DNA from: Serratia proteamaculans
GTDB lineage: Bacteria; Pseudomonadota; Gammaproteobacteria; Enterobacterales; Enterobacteriaceae
DNA length: 64,000 nucleotides
Direction of reading: 5' to 3'
Assembly: GCF_008830365.1 (NCBI RefSeq)
Contig: NZ_WBKI01000001.1
Coordinates: 1,240,001-1,304,000 of the forward strand
In this document: positions 1 to 10,150 of the stretch, in pieces
How the letters are laid out: the number at the start of each line of letters is the position of its first letter
How positions within the stretch are numbered: position 1 is the first letter of the stretch
Program-made: the position numbers and the translations under genes
Notes under the pieces: generated by a model
The model's database searches: none
What the model was told of the DNA's origin: nothing
What the model saw: only the letters and a program-made list of their open reading frames with translations

Positions 1-672
1 ATAATTACTGACCTGATAAATTGCCTGCTGATCCAGCGCGTGCTCCAGTCTGGCGGCAATATTTTCCACGTAAGCCATGGACTTCATATTATTGCCGCTG
101 CCAATCATCACAAAACGACCGCTGGCGATTTGCCGGAACAAGTTATAGACGTTGCCACGATTATTTTCACCAAACACTACCGTCGGGCGGATGATGGTTA
201 ATTTGTTGCTGCCCTCGGCTTTGCGCCAGGCTTCGTAGACATACTCGGCCTCCAGCTTGGATTTTCCGTAATGGTTAAAGGGTTCGAAAAGCCCTTCTTC
301 ACCGGTTTCCTGGGTCACGAAACCGTAGACCGCCACCGATGAGGTAAAGATGATTTGCTTGATATTCAATGCCGAGGCCGTCATGCAAACATTGCGCGCG
401 CCTTCAACGTTAACCTGATAATACAGTGAGACAGGATCGACATTATCCTGATGCTCGGCCGCAAGATTAATCACGGCGTCACAATCCGCCAGTGGCTGCC
501 GCAGGGTCTCGGGCTGGGTTACATCGCCAAATTGATAAAGCTCAGGAAAATGCTCACTTGGCTTTTTATCCACGATGGTCAACACCAGGTCGTTACGCGC
601 ACTCAGACGTTTAACCAAACGCGTCCCGATAAAGCCGGACCCCCCGATGATAGCTACTTTACGCTTATCCAT
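1..672 (-). CDS. NAD-dependent epimerase/dehydratase, 5' part only
   Basis: The first 224 codons are present; the C-terminus lies beyond the left edge. The protein begins with a Rossmann dinucleotide-binding motif (GGSGFIG, residues 10-16) and carries the YxxxK catalytic pair of extended short-chain dehydrogenases at Tyr135/Lys139 (motif HYGKSK). These mark a sugar-nucleotide epimerase or dehydratase acting in the cytoplasm, usually for surface polysaccharides. The substrate cannot be told from this part. A 182-bp gap separates it from the next minus-strand gene, so it probably has its own promoter. Confidence 0.85.
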   Translation of the reverse strand, partial: MDKRKVAIIGGSGFIGTRLVKRLSARNDLVLTIVDKKPSEHFPELYQFGDVTQPETLRQPLADCDAVINLAAEHQDNVDPVSLYYQVNVEGARNVCMTASALNIKQIIFTSSVAVYGFVTQETGEEGLFEPFNHYGKSKLEAEYVYEAWRKAEGSNKLTIIRPTVVFGENNRGNVYNLFRQIASGRFVMIGSGNNMKSMAYVENIAARLEHALDQQAIYQVSNY

Positions 673-854
673 AATTTGTCACTCAACCCGGTTATCCATT
701 ATTCCCTACCGCACCATTGAGGCAGGACGCTAATTGGCGTTAGAACATGGAAACCAGACTGGACAAAACAGACCGAGCTTTCAAATAACAAATAATGAAA
801 TAAAAATATTGGCCGAATGTAAAATTATCGATAAAGGTGAAATATTATCTTGTG

Positions 855-1754
855 CTAATTTTTAACATCGTAAGCAACCTGATATTCCATGGTTTTATTC
901 GGCAGTATAAGATTAATCTTACCCGTTCCCTGCGCATCTGAAGTTTCGTATTTCACTGGCTGTTTCAACTTTCCCTGTTTGGGATCGACACACTCTATGG
1001 TCGCTTGGTCCAGGCTTTCACCCTGATACAGACAAAGCAAGGTTTGTGGCCCATTGCTCCGGGAGTTGTTCAGCGTCAGGGTAAGGACCACGCGGGTATT
1101 GTTTTGAATATCATTGATAATGGGTGGGCGAGTTTGATTCCCCAGCACATAGGAGAAATGTGAAATTATCAGTAAGGACACGAATACTGACAGATATTTT
1201 ACAACTCTGACGGCCGGAACTGAGAAAAAACCTGCCGACATCGGAATTTTTTTTCTTATTGACGTATTTTTAAGCATTCCTGACGTGACAGACGGAGTAA
1301 CTGGAGCCATATCCCTCTCGGATTGCTCTATTTCTTCAGTAAGAATTTCATCATCTTTATTGTCATTTTCAGAAAGTTCCGCTTGAATATCTTTATTAGC
1401 ATCCTCTTCAGAATTCCATATTTCGTCAGCGATGTATTCATCTTCTTCAGAAATAAAGTGAAAAACAGCCTTATTCTCAACCTTATAACCCAGGCGAGGA
1501 ATAGTTCTGATAAGTGTATGCTCTGTATCACCGATTTTTTGGCGAATTGATTTAATTGTTTGATTTATCGTTGAATCTGAACAATAAGTTCCTTTCCATA
1601 TGTTTTCTATAATTTCCGTACGACTAACCAGTTCAGGTGATCTGGCGACAAGAAGTGAAAGTATCTGATACTCCTTCCAACGTAGACGAAACTTTTCCCT
1701 GGACGGTGTCAGAACATCTAGATTCCTAATCTTTATTCTTTTATCAAGATTCAC
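855..1754 (-). CDS. ToxR/CadC-type membrane-anchored transcriptional regulator
   Basis: About 299 residues. An N-terminal OmpR/PhoB-type winged helix (about residues 10-95, with LLVARSPELVSRTEIIENIW and IRTIPRLGYKVE) is followed by an acidic linker (about 95-140), one transmembrane segment (about 184-205) and a periplasmic domain of roughly 95 residues with two cysteines. This is the layout of one-component regulators such as CadC and ToxR, which sense outside the membrane and bind DNA inside. I chose the GTG at 1754 because AAGGA lies 8 nt upstream; an in-frame GTG at 1787 has no clear ribosome binding site. The gene is much more AT-rich than its neighbours, which suggests transfer. The target genes and signal are unknown. 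Confidence 0.8.
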   Translation of the reverse strand: MNLDKRIKIRNLDVLTPSREKFRLRWKEYQILSLLVARSPELVSRTEIIENIWKGTYCSDSTINQTIKSIRQKIGDTEHTLIRTIPRLGYKVENKAVFHFISEEDEYIADEIWNSEEDANKDIQAELSENDNKDDEILTEEIEQSERDMAPVTPSVTSGMLKNTSIRKKIPMSAGFFSVPAVRVVKYLSVFVSLLIISHFSYVLGNQTRPPIINDIQNNTRVVLTLTLNNSRSNGPQTLLCLYQGESLDQATIECVDPKQGKLKQPVKYETSDAQGTGKINLILPNKTMEYQVAYDVKN

Positions 1755-2531
1755 TTTTAATTTCCTTAGCGTGCCTGTCCTGCACACTTTGTATAGAAAT
1801 ATGAAAAAATGTTCAAGAAATTAAATGTAAACTCAACAGGTTGCATTCAATAGATATTAACTTTTATAAAAATTCGCTGATTTCATTTTTTACATTACCT
1901 CTCAAATGGAGGTTCTGATTCTTTGAATGTCTCTATTTCCCTGTTGGCATCATGGTTTCTCATCATGTTTACCGGCAATAAAATACAGCCAAGTTGCTGT
2001 TTTAAAACATAAAATACAAATATGTTACAATATTGTTATTTAAGTGAAATTGTGAAATTTCATACTCGCCGTCAAGGACACCCTCTGTTTTTCCGCCTAA
2101 TCCGATTGCCAGATAGCCTACAAAAAGCCTGCAAAAACAGAATGAGAGTTATCTGATTTAATCCTTCACAGAACACCAGGTTAAAATATAGCACCAAATA
2201 CAAAGGCCTATTGTCGTCCTGATGAGATGAATCTCTAATAACAAAAAAAAGCCACAATTCATTACCGCACTATATGTCATACACAGTGCTTTATTTTCGT
2301 AAGGAATTCGACTGGGTAATGAAAAAAATAACGCACAGAAAAAATTCAGTCATCGACAGTGAAAATTCACGGTTTGAGAGAGATACCTATAAACAAAGGG
2401 AAAAACAGTGCGCGATAATAAGAATATTACCTAAAGAGGTGGGAATTTCACTGAGGGAGTAAAATTTCATCGGGGGCAAAGGGGAATGAGTCCCTCCCCT
2501 GCTGGGGAGGAACCGGTGCTACTCGAAGGTT
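1755..2531. other. AT-rich intergenic region upstream of the ToxR-like gene
   Basis: About 780 bp, clearly AT-rich. A short plus-strand ORF (2274-2462) and a short minus-strand ORF (2072-2257) are open here, but neither has a good ribosome binding site at a fitting distance or a recognisable product. The promoter of the membrane regulator should lie in the part next to 1755. I see no repeat, RNA gene or mobile-element end. Confidence 0.5.
2493..2510 (-). terminator. hairpin downstream of narK
   Basis: A GC-rich inverted repeat (CCTCCCC, 4-nt loop, GGGGAGG) about 20 bp after the narK stop. The U-tract on the minus strand is poor, so it may be a weak terminator or only an mRNA-stabilising hairpin. 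Confidence 0.4.
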
Positions 2532-3923
2532 TTACTGTTTCTTGCGGCCATAAACTACCCAGGTGACCACCACACACAGCACGTAGAACAGCAGGAAGAT
2601 TTTCATCGCTCCCGCCGGTGAGCCGGTCAATGCCAGAGAGGTGCCAAAGGCTTTCGGAATAAAGAAGCCGCCGGCAGCACCAATTGCCGAGATAAAGCCC
2701 AGGGCTGCCGCAGAGTCGGTCACCGCTTCGCGCTGAGCGCTTTCGTCACTGCCCCCGCTGGCCTTAACCCGGTCAACGGTGATTTTACGAAAGATCACGG
2801 CAATCATCTGGAAGGTAGAACCGCTGCCTAACCCGGCAGTGAGGAACAGCAGCATAAAGACGCTATAAAACGCAATAAACGACCCCGTATGCCCCGCCCC
2901 CGGTAAAGTCAGGAACAGCAAGGCAGCGAACACCGCCATCAGCACAAAGTTAATCAGCGTGACACGAATGCCACCAAAGCGATCGGACAATGCGCCGCCC
3001 ACCGGCCGTGCCAGAGCGCCAAGGAACGGGCCGAAGAAGGCATAATGCAGGATCACCACGTCCGGGAACTGGGTTTTAGACAACATGGCGAAACCGGCGG
3101 AAAAACCGATAAAGGAACCAAAGGTGGCGAGATACAGCAGACTTAGCACCCACAGGTGGCCGCGTTTGAGTACCGGCAGTTGCTGACGCAGCGACGCTTT
3201 GGAGGCCGCCAGATCGTTCATGCCAAACCAGGCCGCAAACGTACCGACCAACAGGAACGGCACCCAGATCCATGCGGCGTTCTCCAGCCACAGTGAGCTG
3301 CCATCCGCCTGTGTCTGAGTGGTGCCACCAAAGGCACCAAAGATAGCGACAGAGATGGCCAGCGGAGCCACCAACTGCATCACGCTAACCCCCAGGTTGC
3401 CCAAACCGCCATTCAAACCCAGCGCGCCGCCCTGCCTGGCCTTCGGAAAGAAGAAGCTGATATTGGCCATGCTGGAAGCAAAGTTGGCACCGGCGAAACC
3501 ACACAGCAGGGAGATAATCACAAACACGCTATAAGGGGTAGTGGCGTCTTGTACCGCAAACCCCAACCACAGACAGGGTACCAACAGAAAGCAGGTACTG
3601 ATGGCAGTCCAGCGACGGCCGCCGAACAGCGGGATCACAAAGGAATAAGGCACGCGCAGGATAGCGCCAGAAACGGAAGGTAATGCAGTGAGCAGGAACA
3701 GCTGATCGGTGGTGAAATTGAAGCCAACCTTATTCAAATTGACCGCGACCGCGCTAAATAACATCCAGACGCAGAAAGCCAATAACAGACAAGGAATGGA
3801 AATCCACAGGTTGCGGTTGGCAATGCGTTGGCCACGCTGTTGCCAGAATGCGGCATCCTCAGGTTGCCAGTCCTGAATAACCGCGCCTGTTTGTTTTGAT
3901 AATGACGTTGCAGATTGCGACAT
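2532..3923 (-). CDS. narK: nitrate/nitrite transporter NarK
   Basis: 463 residues, the same length as E. coli NarK. This inner-membrane major-facilitator protein moves nitrate in and nitrite out during nitrate respiration. The glycine-rich nitrate signature GLNGGLGNLG and the second GLGSGSTF motif are present, as are arginines in LRVPYSF and ARPVGGALSDRFGG where the family has its substrate-binding pair. The ATG at 3923 is preceded by TGAGG at 5 nt; an upstream in-frame start at 3956 lacks such a site. It is divergent from narX. A perfect FNR box lies upstream. In E. coli narGHJI follows narK; here nothing of narG is seen downstream. Confidence 0.95.
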   Translation of the reverse strand: MSQSATSLSKQTGAVIQDWQPEDAAFWQQRGQRIANRNLWISIPCLLLAFCVWMLFSAVAVNLNKVGFNFTTDQLFLLTALPSVSGAILRVPYSFVIPLFGGRRWTAISTCFLLVPCLWLGFAVQDATTPYSVFVIISLLCGFAGANFASSMANISFFFPKARQGGALGLNGGLGNLGVSVMQLVAPLAISVAIFGAFGGTTQTQADGSSLWLENAAWIWVPFLLVGTFAAWFGMNDLAASKASLRQQLPVLKRGHLWVLSLLYLATFGSFIGFSAGFAMLSKTQFPDVVILHYAFFGPFLGALARPVGGALSDRFGGIRVTLINFVLMAVFAALLFLTLPGAGHTGSFIAFYSVFMLLFLTAGLGSGSTFQMIAVIFRKITVDRVKASGGSDESAQREAVTDSAAALGFISAIGAAGGFFIPKAFGTSLALTGSPAGAMKIFLLFYVLCVVVTWVVYGRKKQ

Positions 3924-3984
3924 AAAAACCTCAGACACAGGATGATAACTCCGCACACCCTAGGCGGCGCACCCCATGGCAAAG

Positions 3985-3998
3985 TTGATGTAAATCAA
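3985..3998 (-). promoter_or_regulatory. FNR box of the narK promoter
   Basis: TTGATGTAAATCAA matches the FNR consensus TTGAT-N4-ATCAA exactly. Its centre is 68 bp upstream of the narK start codon. If it sits at the usual -41.5 position, transcription would begin near 3950. This fits anaerobic activation of narK as known in E. coli. Confidence 0.8.
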
Positions 3999-4285
3999 CC
4001 CGGATGCAGGTAGCCAACAGTCAAAAAAGGCTCGCCATCCCTTTGTGAGTAACCCGAGGATTCTTATAAAAGCAAAATAAATCAATCGATTGAAAAATAC
4101 GCCATGCCTCAGCAACTCGCTAACATCGCGGCGTGGAAACTAGGGGGTACTTCGTTAGAGGTATGGGGTTATGCCCCGGTATGATAAAAAATGGCGCTGA
4201 ATTGTTGCCACTCCGGCTGGTGCCACCTGATTTTGTCCTCTGGTTACCCGCCGTTGTCTTGCTCTGCGCCGGGGATCCCAAATTT
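3999..4285. promoter_or_regulatory. narK-narX divergent control region
   Basis: AT-rich DNA that includes the palindrome TCAATCGATTGA near 4083. The narX promoter and NarL heptamers are expected here, but I could not assign a NarL site array by eye. The plus frame is open upstream of narX from 4133, but the conserved protein begins at 4286. Confidence 0.45.
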
Positions 4286-6070
4286 ATGAAACGCCTATTG
4301 GCTCCGCTTTCGATCGTTAATCAGGTGGCCGTATTGATGTTGCTATTGGGCATTCTTGGCGTGGCCGGTATGAGCATTTCCGCCTGGATGTCACAAAGTA
4401 TTCAAGGCAACGCGCATGCCATCAACAAAGCCGGGTCGCTGCGGATGCAAAGTTACCGCCTGCTGGCGCAGGTGCCGTTGGATGCACACAGTGAAGCATT
4501 GATCCGCGAGTTGGACCAGGATGCCAACAGCCCTGATCTGCAACACTCGGTGACGCAAGAGCAACTGACCGAACAATTTCAGGCACTGTACAGCTACTGG
4601 CAATCGACTTTGTTGCCAAGGTTGCGCGAAGCCCAGCAACCGGCTGACGCCGCGCCGCAGGTGGCACATTTCGTTTCCCAGTTGGATACTCTGGTCTCCG
4701 ATATCGACCACCATACCGAACGCCGACTGCTGACGGTAACACTGGTGCAAGGGGTGTTTATCGCACTGACGCTGCTGCTGTTGGTGGGCACCATTTGTTA
4801 TCTGCGCCGGCGCCTGCTGCACCCCTGGCGGCAATTGGTGGCGATGGCGTTATCGGCGGGCCGCGGCGATTTCAGTCGCCGTTTTGCTCAGCGTGGGCAT
4901 CAGGATGAAATGGCCTCGCTCGGCGGCGCATTAAACACCATGTCTGACGAACTTGCCGCCATGTACAGCGGGCTGGAGCAACGGGTGGCGGAAAAAACCG
5001 CCGACCTGCAGCAAAAGAATCAGGTGCTGAGCTTTTTATATCGCACCAGTCGTCAGTTGCATGCCAATGAACCGTTGTGCAGCCGCCTGACGCCAATACT
5101 CAATCAGTTGCAAACCCTGACGCCGCTGCGTGCCATCCAGGTGCGCCTGTACGAAAACAACAGTCAGGAGCAGTTTGTGCAACTGAGCGGCAACCAGCCG
5201 CTGCGGCCGGAGTATTGCAATAATCCGGTGTGCAGCGCCTGCCTGAACGACGAGGGCCAACAACAGGCCGATCACCCTTCTTTGAGCTGGAGTCTGAGTG
5301 ACAAGCTGGGAGATTACGGGGTGATCGTCGCGCAACATGCGCCACAGCGGCCGCTGAATGACGATCATCAACAACTGATGAGTACTCTGGTCGAACAGTT
5401 GACCAGCGTGCTGGCGATTGAACGCCAGGTCGATCATCAACAACAGTTGATGTTGATGGAGGAACGGGCAGCAATAGCGCGCGAGCTGCATGACTCCATC
5501 GCTCAGTCGCTGTCGTGCCTGAAGATGCAAACCAGTTGCCTGCAAATGCAAGGTGCCGAGCTATCGCCCGCCAACCTGGCGCTGGTGCAACAGATGCGTG
5601 AAGAGCTGAACATCGCCTACCGTCAACTGCGTGAGCTGTTGACCACCTTCCGCCTGCGGTTGACGGAACCGGGACTACTGGCGGCGCTACAATCGACGGT
5701 GCAGGAGTTTAGCCAACGGCTCGGGATCACCATCAACCTAAACTACCAGTTAACGCCGCGTACGGTCCCCGCTTATCAGGCCATCCACCTGTTGCAGATC
5801 GCCCGTGAGGCGTTAAGCAACATCAACAAACATGCTCAGGCCAGTCAGGTGAACATTCAGGTGGTCAATCAACGTGGCGAGGTCACCCTGAGCGTCTGCG
5901 ATAACGGCTGCGGGTTGCCGGAAGAGACCGATCGTCCCGATCACTACGGCCTGATCATTATGCGCGATCGCGCCAAAAGCCTGCACGGCCGCTGCGAAAT
6001 TTTGCCCCGCAGCGGCGGCGGCACTGAAGTCCGGGTGGTATTTAAACCGGACAACCACGCCATCGACTAA
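4286..6070 (+). CDS. narX: nitrate/nitrite sensor histidine kinase NarX
   Basis: 594 residues (E. coli NarX has 598). Transmembrane segments at about 11-34 and 153-173 enclose a periplasmic sensor domain that starts with the P-box (around residues 42-61: [20 protein letters not shown]), the nitrate-binding segment. HAMP and a cysteine-containing central module (CNNPVCSAC) follow. The HPK7-type H-box ELHDS has the phosphorylated His at about residue 402, with the ATP-binding motifs DNGCGLPEE and GLIIMRDRA near the end. The ATG at 4286 is chosen over one at 4133 because homology begins there and GGGGAT precedes it. narL follows after 11 bp, so the two are one transcript. Confidence 0.96.
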   Translation: MKRLLAPLSIVNQVAVLMLLLGILGVAGMSISAWMSQSIQGNAHAINKAGSLRMQSYRLLAQVPLDAHSEALIRELDQDANSPDLQHSVTQEQLTEQFQALYSYWQSTLLPRLREAQQPADAAPQVAHFVSQLDTLVSDIDHHTERRLLTVTLVQGVFIALTLLLLVGTICYLRRRLLHPWRQLVAMALSAGRGDFSRRFAQRGHQDEMASLGGALNTMSDELAAMYSGLEQRVAEKTADLQQKNQVLSFLYRTSRQLHANEPLCSRLTPILNQLQTLTPLRAIQVRLYENNSQEQFVQLSGNQPLRPEYCNNPVCSACLNDEGQQQADHPSLSWSLSDKLGDYGVIVAQHAPQRPLNDDHQQLMSTLVEQLTSVLAIERQVDHQQQLMLMEERAAIARELHDSIAQSLSCLKMQTSCLQMQGAELSPANLALVQQMREELNIAYRQLRELLTTFRLRLTEPGLLAALQSTVQEFSQRLGITINLNYQLTPRTVPAYQAIHLLQIAREALSNINKHAQASQVNIQVVNQRGEVTLSVCDNGCGLPEETDRPDHYGLIIMRDRAKSLHGRCEILPRSGGGTEVRVVFKPDNHAID

Positions 6071-6081
6071 TGGGAGACACC

Positions 6082-6732
6082 ATGACCACCGAAACTGCCG
6101 CCACTATTTTACTGATTGACGACCACCCGATGCTGCGCAATGGCGTAAAACAGCTTATCGGCATGGACCCACGCCTGCAGGTGATTGCTGAAGCCGGTAA
6201 CGGCGAACAGGGGGGCGCGTTGGCCGAAGAGCACGATCCGGATCTGATCCTGCTCGATCTGAACATGCCTGGCATCAACGGGCTGGAGACGCTGGATCGC
6301 CTGCGCCAGACCGCCCTTTCCGGACGCATCGTGGTGTTTAGCGTGTCGAACCATGAAGATGATGTCGTCAGCGCGCTAAAACGCGGTGCCGATGGTTATC
6401 TGCTGAAAGATATGGAGCCCGAGGAGCTGCTAAAGGCACTGCATCAGGCAGCGGCTGGGCAGATGGTGTTAAGCGAGGCCCTGACGCCGATCCTGGCCGC
6501 CAGCCTGCGCGAGAACCGCCCCAGCGCCGAACGCGATATCCAACAGCTGACCCCCCGTGAGCGCGATATTCTCAAGCTGATCGCTCAAGGCCTGCCCAAC
6601 AAGATGATCGCCCGCAAGCTGACCATCACCGAAAGCACCGTCAAGGTGCACGTCAAACACCTGTTGAAAAAAATGAAGCTGAAATCACGCGTTGAGGCCG
6701 CCGTCTGGGTGCTGCAAGGGAAGAACGGTTAA
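6082..6732 (+). CDS. narL: nitrate/nitrite response regulator NarL
   Basis: 216 residues. An N-terminal receiver domain has the acidic pair in LLIDDHP and the phospho-acceptor Asp59 in [12 protein letters not shown]-terminal LuxR/FixJ-type helix-turn-helix (from about residue 150; [22 protein letters not shown]) binds DNA. It is phosphorylated by NarX and controls nitrate-responsive genes. GGGAG lies 6 nt before the ATG at 6082; an in-frame ATG at 6070 overlapping the narX stop is less likely. Its 3' end overlaps the converging ychO gene by 4 nt. Confidence 0.96.
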   Translation: MTTETAATILLIDDHPMLRNGVKQLIGMDPRLQVIAEAGNGEQGGALAEEHDPDLILLDLNMPGINGLETLDRLRQTALSGRIVVFSVSNHEDDVVSALKRGADGYLLKDMEPEELLKALHQAAAGQMVLSEALTPILAASLRENRPSAERDIQQLTPRERDILKLIAQGLPNKMIARKLTITESTVKVHVKHLLKKMKLKSRVEAAVWVLQGKNG

Positions 6733-8222
6733 TCCCCCCCGTTCAACGGCCCGGTTTCAGCCGGGATAGGCGGCGTTTGCAGTGTTTTTACCGGTGGCAA
6801 CCCAGGATCAATGCTGGAAGACGCGGTCAGCGGCGGCGTCACCTGCAGCTGGATCCAGTTAGAGGTCACCAGTTGTTGCTTGTCATCCTCCAGCGTCACC
6901 GACAGACGGTAGCTGTTGGCAGCGTCCGGCGAGTTATCCCACTGTGGCACAATCAGGCTCCAGCCGTGTGGATCGTTACTGTTCTGCGACGGCGTCAAGC
7001 TCAGCGCCTGGGTATCGCCCTGCCAACTGACACGGGTGATTTTGTTGGTGGTTTTAATCTCCAACACCAGCGGCAAGGTTTCCCCGGGTTGCAGGCGCCA
7101 GGGTGGCGTGGCCAGGAACACTTGCAGCGTTTTACGCTGTTTGAACGCCATCACCGGCACATTTTTCCGTTCGATGTTGTCATAGCGGCTACCGCGCAAC
7201 GACTTGGCCTGAGCGACATACTCCGGCGATATCTGCTTCACCAGCGGCACGCCAAGCCGATAACTTAACGCCAGCTCGACCTGATCCTGACTGACTCCGC
7301 CTTCCCCCATCTTGTGCAGCGCTTTCACCGTCACCAGCGGAACCGGGGTGTAATTCACCCCCAGTTGCATGGCTCGTGGATCATTTTGCTTTTTGCCGGA
7401 GCCAAACAGATCGACGTTTTCTCCCCAGTACTGTTCATAGCTGAGCGAGCCGCCAATCTGGCGGTAAAACGGCAGGTAGCCCTGAGTGGTGATGTCATAA
7501 CCGCTCGCCGGACGGCTGAGGAATTGAGCGTTATCGGCCTGTTGTGCCAAAGCTGATAACGGATAGTAATAGTTGGCGGAAAAACGCAGGAAATCCCCCC
7601 AGGCTTCGGCCCCCAGACTGGCGCGCTGGTGATGGCGTTCAAAGTCGCTGTCGAGCACGGTGTTATATCCCAGCAGCCAATCACCGGCGACCCAGCGCTG
7701 CCCGAGGCCAACGTTGCCCAACGAGCCGTCCGTTTGTTGCAATAGCCCGAGTTGGCTGTAGGTCAGCAAACCGTTAACATCATGCAGCGGGCTGAATAAC
7801 TGGCCGCTGCTGCCGCTAAAATCCCCTTGGTCGGACATCACCAGCGACAGTTTGGCGTTACCCAGAGGCGAAAGCAGCTCCTGCGCCTGCTGTTGCAACA
7901 CGTTGCCGGCTTGCCCCACAGCATAGCTCTCGGCCCGGGTGCGCACCTGCTGACCCGAGACGTTATTCAGGTTGCGTTCACCCAACTGTTTAGCCATGGT
8001 GGCCCACTCTTTCTCACGCTCGGCGTCATTGGAAGCATTGCCGCCCAGTTCCGGCAAATCGTTGGCCGGTTGCTGAACAACCGAGTCCGGTGCAGGTGGC
8101 GATTCGGCGTAGGCGGGCAACGCGCCGCATAGCCACGCCAACCCCATCGCCGGTAAACAACCCGTGGCAAAAGGCACAACTTTTTTCAATCGGTAACGCG
8201 CTTTATGAATAACGTCTGTCAT
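6729..8222 (-). CDS. ychO: inverse autotransporter (intimin/invasin-like), YchO family
   Basis: About 497 residues. A basic N-terminus and hydrophobic segment ending in AYA (about residue 40) form a signal peptide. The middle (roughly residues 90-380) has the repeated aromatic motifs of the intimin/invasin outer-membrane barrel ([22 protein letters not shown], then [14 protein letters not shown]). The C-terminal third looks like one immunoglobulin-like domain, so the exported passenger is short. Position next to narL matches E. coli ychO (ychP). The start at 8222 is chosen because the signal peptide begins there and AGGGG lies upstream. The role is probably outer-membrane adhesion, which is inference. 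Confidence 0.88.
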   Translation of the reverse strand: MTDVIHKARYRLKKVVPFATGCLPAMGLAWLCGALPAYAESPPAPDSVVQQPANDLPELGGNASNDAEREKEWATMAKQLGERNLNNVSGQQVRTRAESYAVGQAGNVLQQQAQELLSPLGNAKLSLVMSDQGDFSGSSGQLFSPLHDVNGLLTYSQLGLLQQTDGSLGNVGLGQRWVAGDWLLGYNTVLDSDFERHHQRASLGAEAWGDFLRFSANYYYPLSALAQQADNAQFLSRPASGYDITTQGYLPFYRQIGGSLSYEQYWGENVDLFGSGKKQNDPRAMQLGVNYTPVPLVTVKALHKMGEGGVSQDQVELALSYRLGVPLVKQISPEYVAQAKSLRGSRYDNIERKNVPVMAFKQRKTLQVFLATPPWRLQPGETLPLVLEIKTTNKITRVSWQGDTQALSLTPSQNSNDPHGWSLIVPQWDNSPDAANSYRLSVTLEDDKQQLVTSNWIQLQVTPPLTASSSIDPGLPPVKTLQTPPIPAETGPLNGGD

Positions 8223-8743
8223 TGCACAGTCGCCACCCCTTGATCCAGAGGGTTGGCAAATAAACCCTTTCTTGCTGCCATCACTCCAGACGACAGACCA
8301 CCCAAACTTTGCGCAGTCTGGCATTTTGCCCCTAACGGGCAGTTGCGAGCCAAACTGCATCATGAACCCTAAAGTCTAATGGCTTTATCATCAGAAACAA
8401 TCGGATAAACCTCATTTAATTTAGTGACAACGTCACATGACCTTCAATTATTTCAGCCGGTGATGGAGTGCCAGAAAAACGCTGAAACTCTTGCGGCTGA
8501 AAACGAGAATTCACTTTATTTCATCGCTGATTTTGCCGAAAAAAACTGCAAATTTAAATTCACCAAGAAATTAATCTATTGATTATGCGTAGCAATTCGC
8601 AATTTCAGTGTATTTCACCTGGCACTTAACCGTGGATTGCGGCCCCCTGCGCAATACCGGTAATCGATAAAAACATTCGCTCTGCATGAAACCCTTTTTG
8701 CCGCTATTTTGAACGCTAATTTCAGACCGGTAAGGATGCTTTT
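8223..8743. other. intergenic region between ychO and the prepilin-peptidase-like gene
   Basis: About 520 bp between divergent genes, AT-rich in the middle (8400-8620). Promoters for both genes should be here, but I see no operator, repeat or RNA gene that I can name. Confidence 0.4.
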
Positions 8744-9445
8744 ATGTTCGATAATCCTCAGCTCGATTTCTGGTTCCGCGGCCTGTTTATCCCGGCCATG
8801 TTACTGCCCGCAGCGCTCGCCACCAGACTGATCGGCATCCCCTCACCAGGCTTGACGCAACACCCGCTACCGAGGGAACGCACGCGAATGTTGATTGCCG
8901 TCAGTGCCGGGCTGGCGGCCCTGCCTTTCAACATTCCACTGCTACAACGGCTATTGCTGCTGCCGGCAGCGGCGATATTACTGGCGCTGGCTCTCATTGA
9001 CTGGCAACAGCGACTATTACCGGATCGCCTGACCCAACCGCTGCTATGGGCCGGGCTGTTGGTCAATCAGCAAGGCTATTTTGTTTCGCTGACCGAAGCG
9101 GTGACCGGGGCCTGCATCGGTTATCTTTCGCTGTGGTTGCTCAATGTGGCTTATCGCCGCAGGCGGAAAACGGACGGTATAGGTCAGGGAGACTTTAAGC
9201 TGTTGGCGGCACTGGGTGCCTGGATCGGCTGGGCCGCCCTGCCGATGCTGGTCAGCGGCGCCGCGGCAGCCGGGTTGTGCGCTACGGCAATAGCCCGTTT
9301 ACTGCGCAAAGCCGGCAGGCAGGATACGCTGCCCTTTGGCCTTTATCTGGCGCTTTCCGGCTGGTTGGTTCTGTTGGCGACCGCCGATAGCGGCCCTTCA
9401 CCTTTCAGCGGAGAAATCACAGCATTTCACCTTATTTCACCCTGA
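8744..9445 (+). CDS. type IV prepilin-peptidase-like membrane protease (A24 family)
   Basis: 233 residues, very hydrophobic. The two aspartates of the A24 peptidase active site are present: Asp86 (ALIDWQQRLLPD) and Asp150 in the GxGD motif (GIGQGDFKLL). The N-terminal cysteine-rich methyltransferase domain of PilD/GspO is absent, so it should cleave prepilins but not N-methylate them. AAGGA lies 8 nt before the start. No pilin, pseudopilin or secretion genes are in this window, so its substrate is encoded elsewhere or lost. Confidence 0.85.
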   Translation: MFDNPQLDFWFRGLFIPAMLLPAALATRLIGIPSPGLTQHPLPRERTRMLIAVSAGLAALPFNIPLLQRLLLLPAAAILLALALIDWQQRLLPDRLTQPLLWAGLLVNQQGYFVSLTEAVTGACIGYLSLWLLNVAYRRRRKTDGIGQGDFKLLAALGAWIGWAALPMLVSGAAAAGLCATAIARLLRKAGRQDTLPFGLYLALSGWLVLLATADSGPSPFSGEITAFHLISP

Positions 9446-9579
9446 TGCCAGACTGGCCCGGCTATTTTCCCGCTGTTATAGCCCACTGTTGGCGTAGCTG
9501 TTATGGCGCCCCTCCGCCTGCAGCACTATGCTTTGCCCAAGGCAAAACGGGGTTTACCCAAATCAACACAGGAGGTTGT

Positions 9580-10146
9580 ATGTCAGGTCGTGGTTTATCT
9601 GCATTCGCGCTTAGCGCGGCTTTGGCTACCGGTTCGCTGTCTTTCGCGGCACAGGCCGCCGGCACCTTTACCCTCAGCTCATCGGCATTTCAGGATGGCG
9701 GCTCGCTGGCACAGAAATATGCCGGAGCCACACCGGGCAACGCCAGCTGCACCGGCAATAACGTTTCGCCACCGCTAAGCTGGGCCAACCCACCGGCAGA
9801 CACCAAAAGCTTCGCCCTGCTGCTGTCCGATCCCGAAGGCCGCGCAGGTCTGGGAGTCAGTCATCTGGTAGCCTATGGCATTCCTGCCAGCGCCAGCGGC
9901 TTCGCCGAAGGCGATCTCACCCAGGGAAAAGGCTTTATTGGTGGAAAAAACTCACCGGGTACCGCGGTTTATCATGGCCCCTGCCCACCGGCGGGTTCAG
10001 GGCAGCACCACTATACCTTTGTGTTGATCGCCACCGATCTGCCGCCGCATGCGCTCGGCCCGGGGCTCACCCGTGAACAGCTATTGGAGAAATTACAGGG
10101 CCATGCCAAGGGCGGTGCGGGCATTATCGGTCGCTTCGGCCAATAG
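9580..10146 (+). CDS. secreted YbhB/YbcL-family (PEBP) protein
   Basis: 188 residues with a signal peptide cleaved near residue 26 (AQA-AGTF). The phosphatidylethanolamine-binding-protein fold is shown by the motifs DPEGRAGLGVSHLVAYGIP and GPCPPAGSGQHHYTF, which match the conserved DP...H and GPxPP...GxHxY blocks. E. coli YbhB is cytoplasmic and YbcL periplasmic; this one is exported like YbcL. AGGAGG sits just upstream of the ATG at 9580, which rules out the longer reading from 9445. Function is unknown; some relatives inhibit proteases or kinases. Confidence 0.88.
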   Translation: MSGRGLSAFALSAALATGSLSFAAQAAGTFTLSSSAFQDGGSLAQKYAGATPGNASCTGNNVSPPLSWANPPADTKSFALLLSDPEGRAGLGVSHLVAYGIPASASGFAEGDLTQGKGFIGGKNSPGTAVYHGPCPPAGSGQHHYTFVLIATDLPPHALGPGLTREQLLEKLQGHAKGGAGIIGRFGQ

Positions 10147-10150
10147 CGGT

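Noticed and set aside
2274-2462. A 62-codon plus-strand ORF in the AT-rich region
   Set aside because: Purine-rich low-complexity product with no recognisable domain; the better internal start has AAGGA 12 nt away, too far. Not enough to call a gene.
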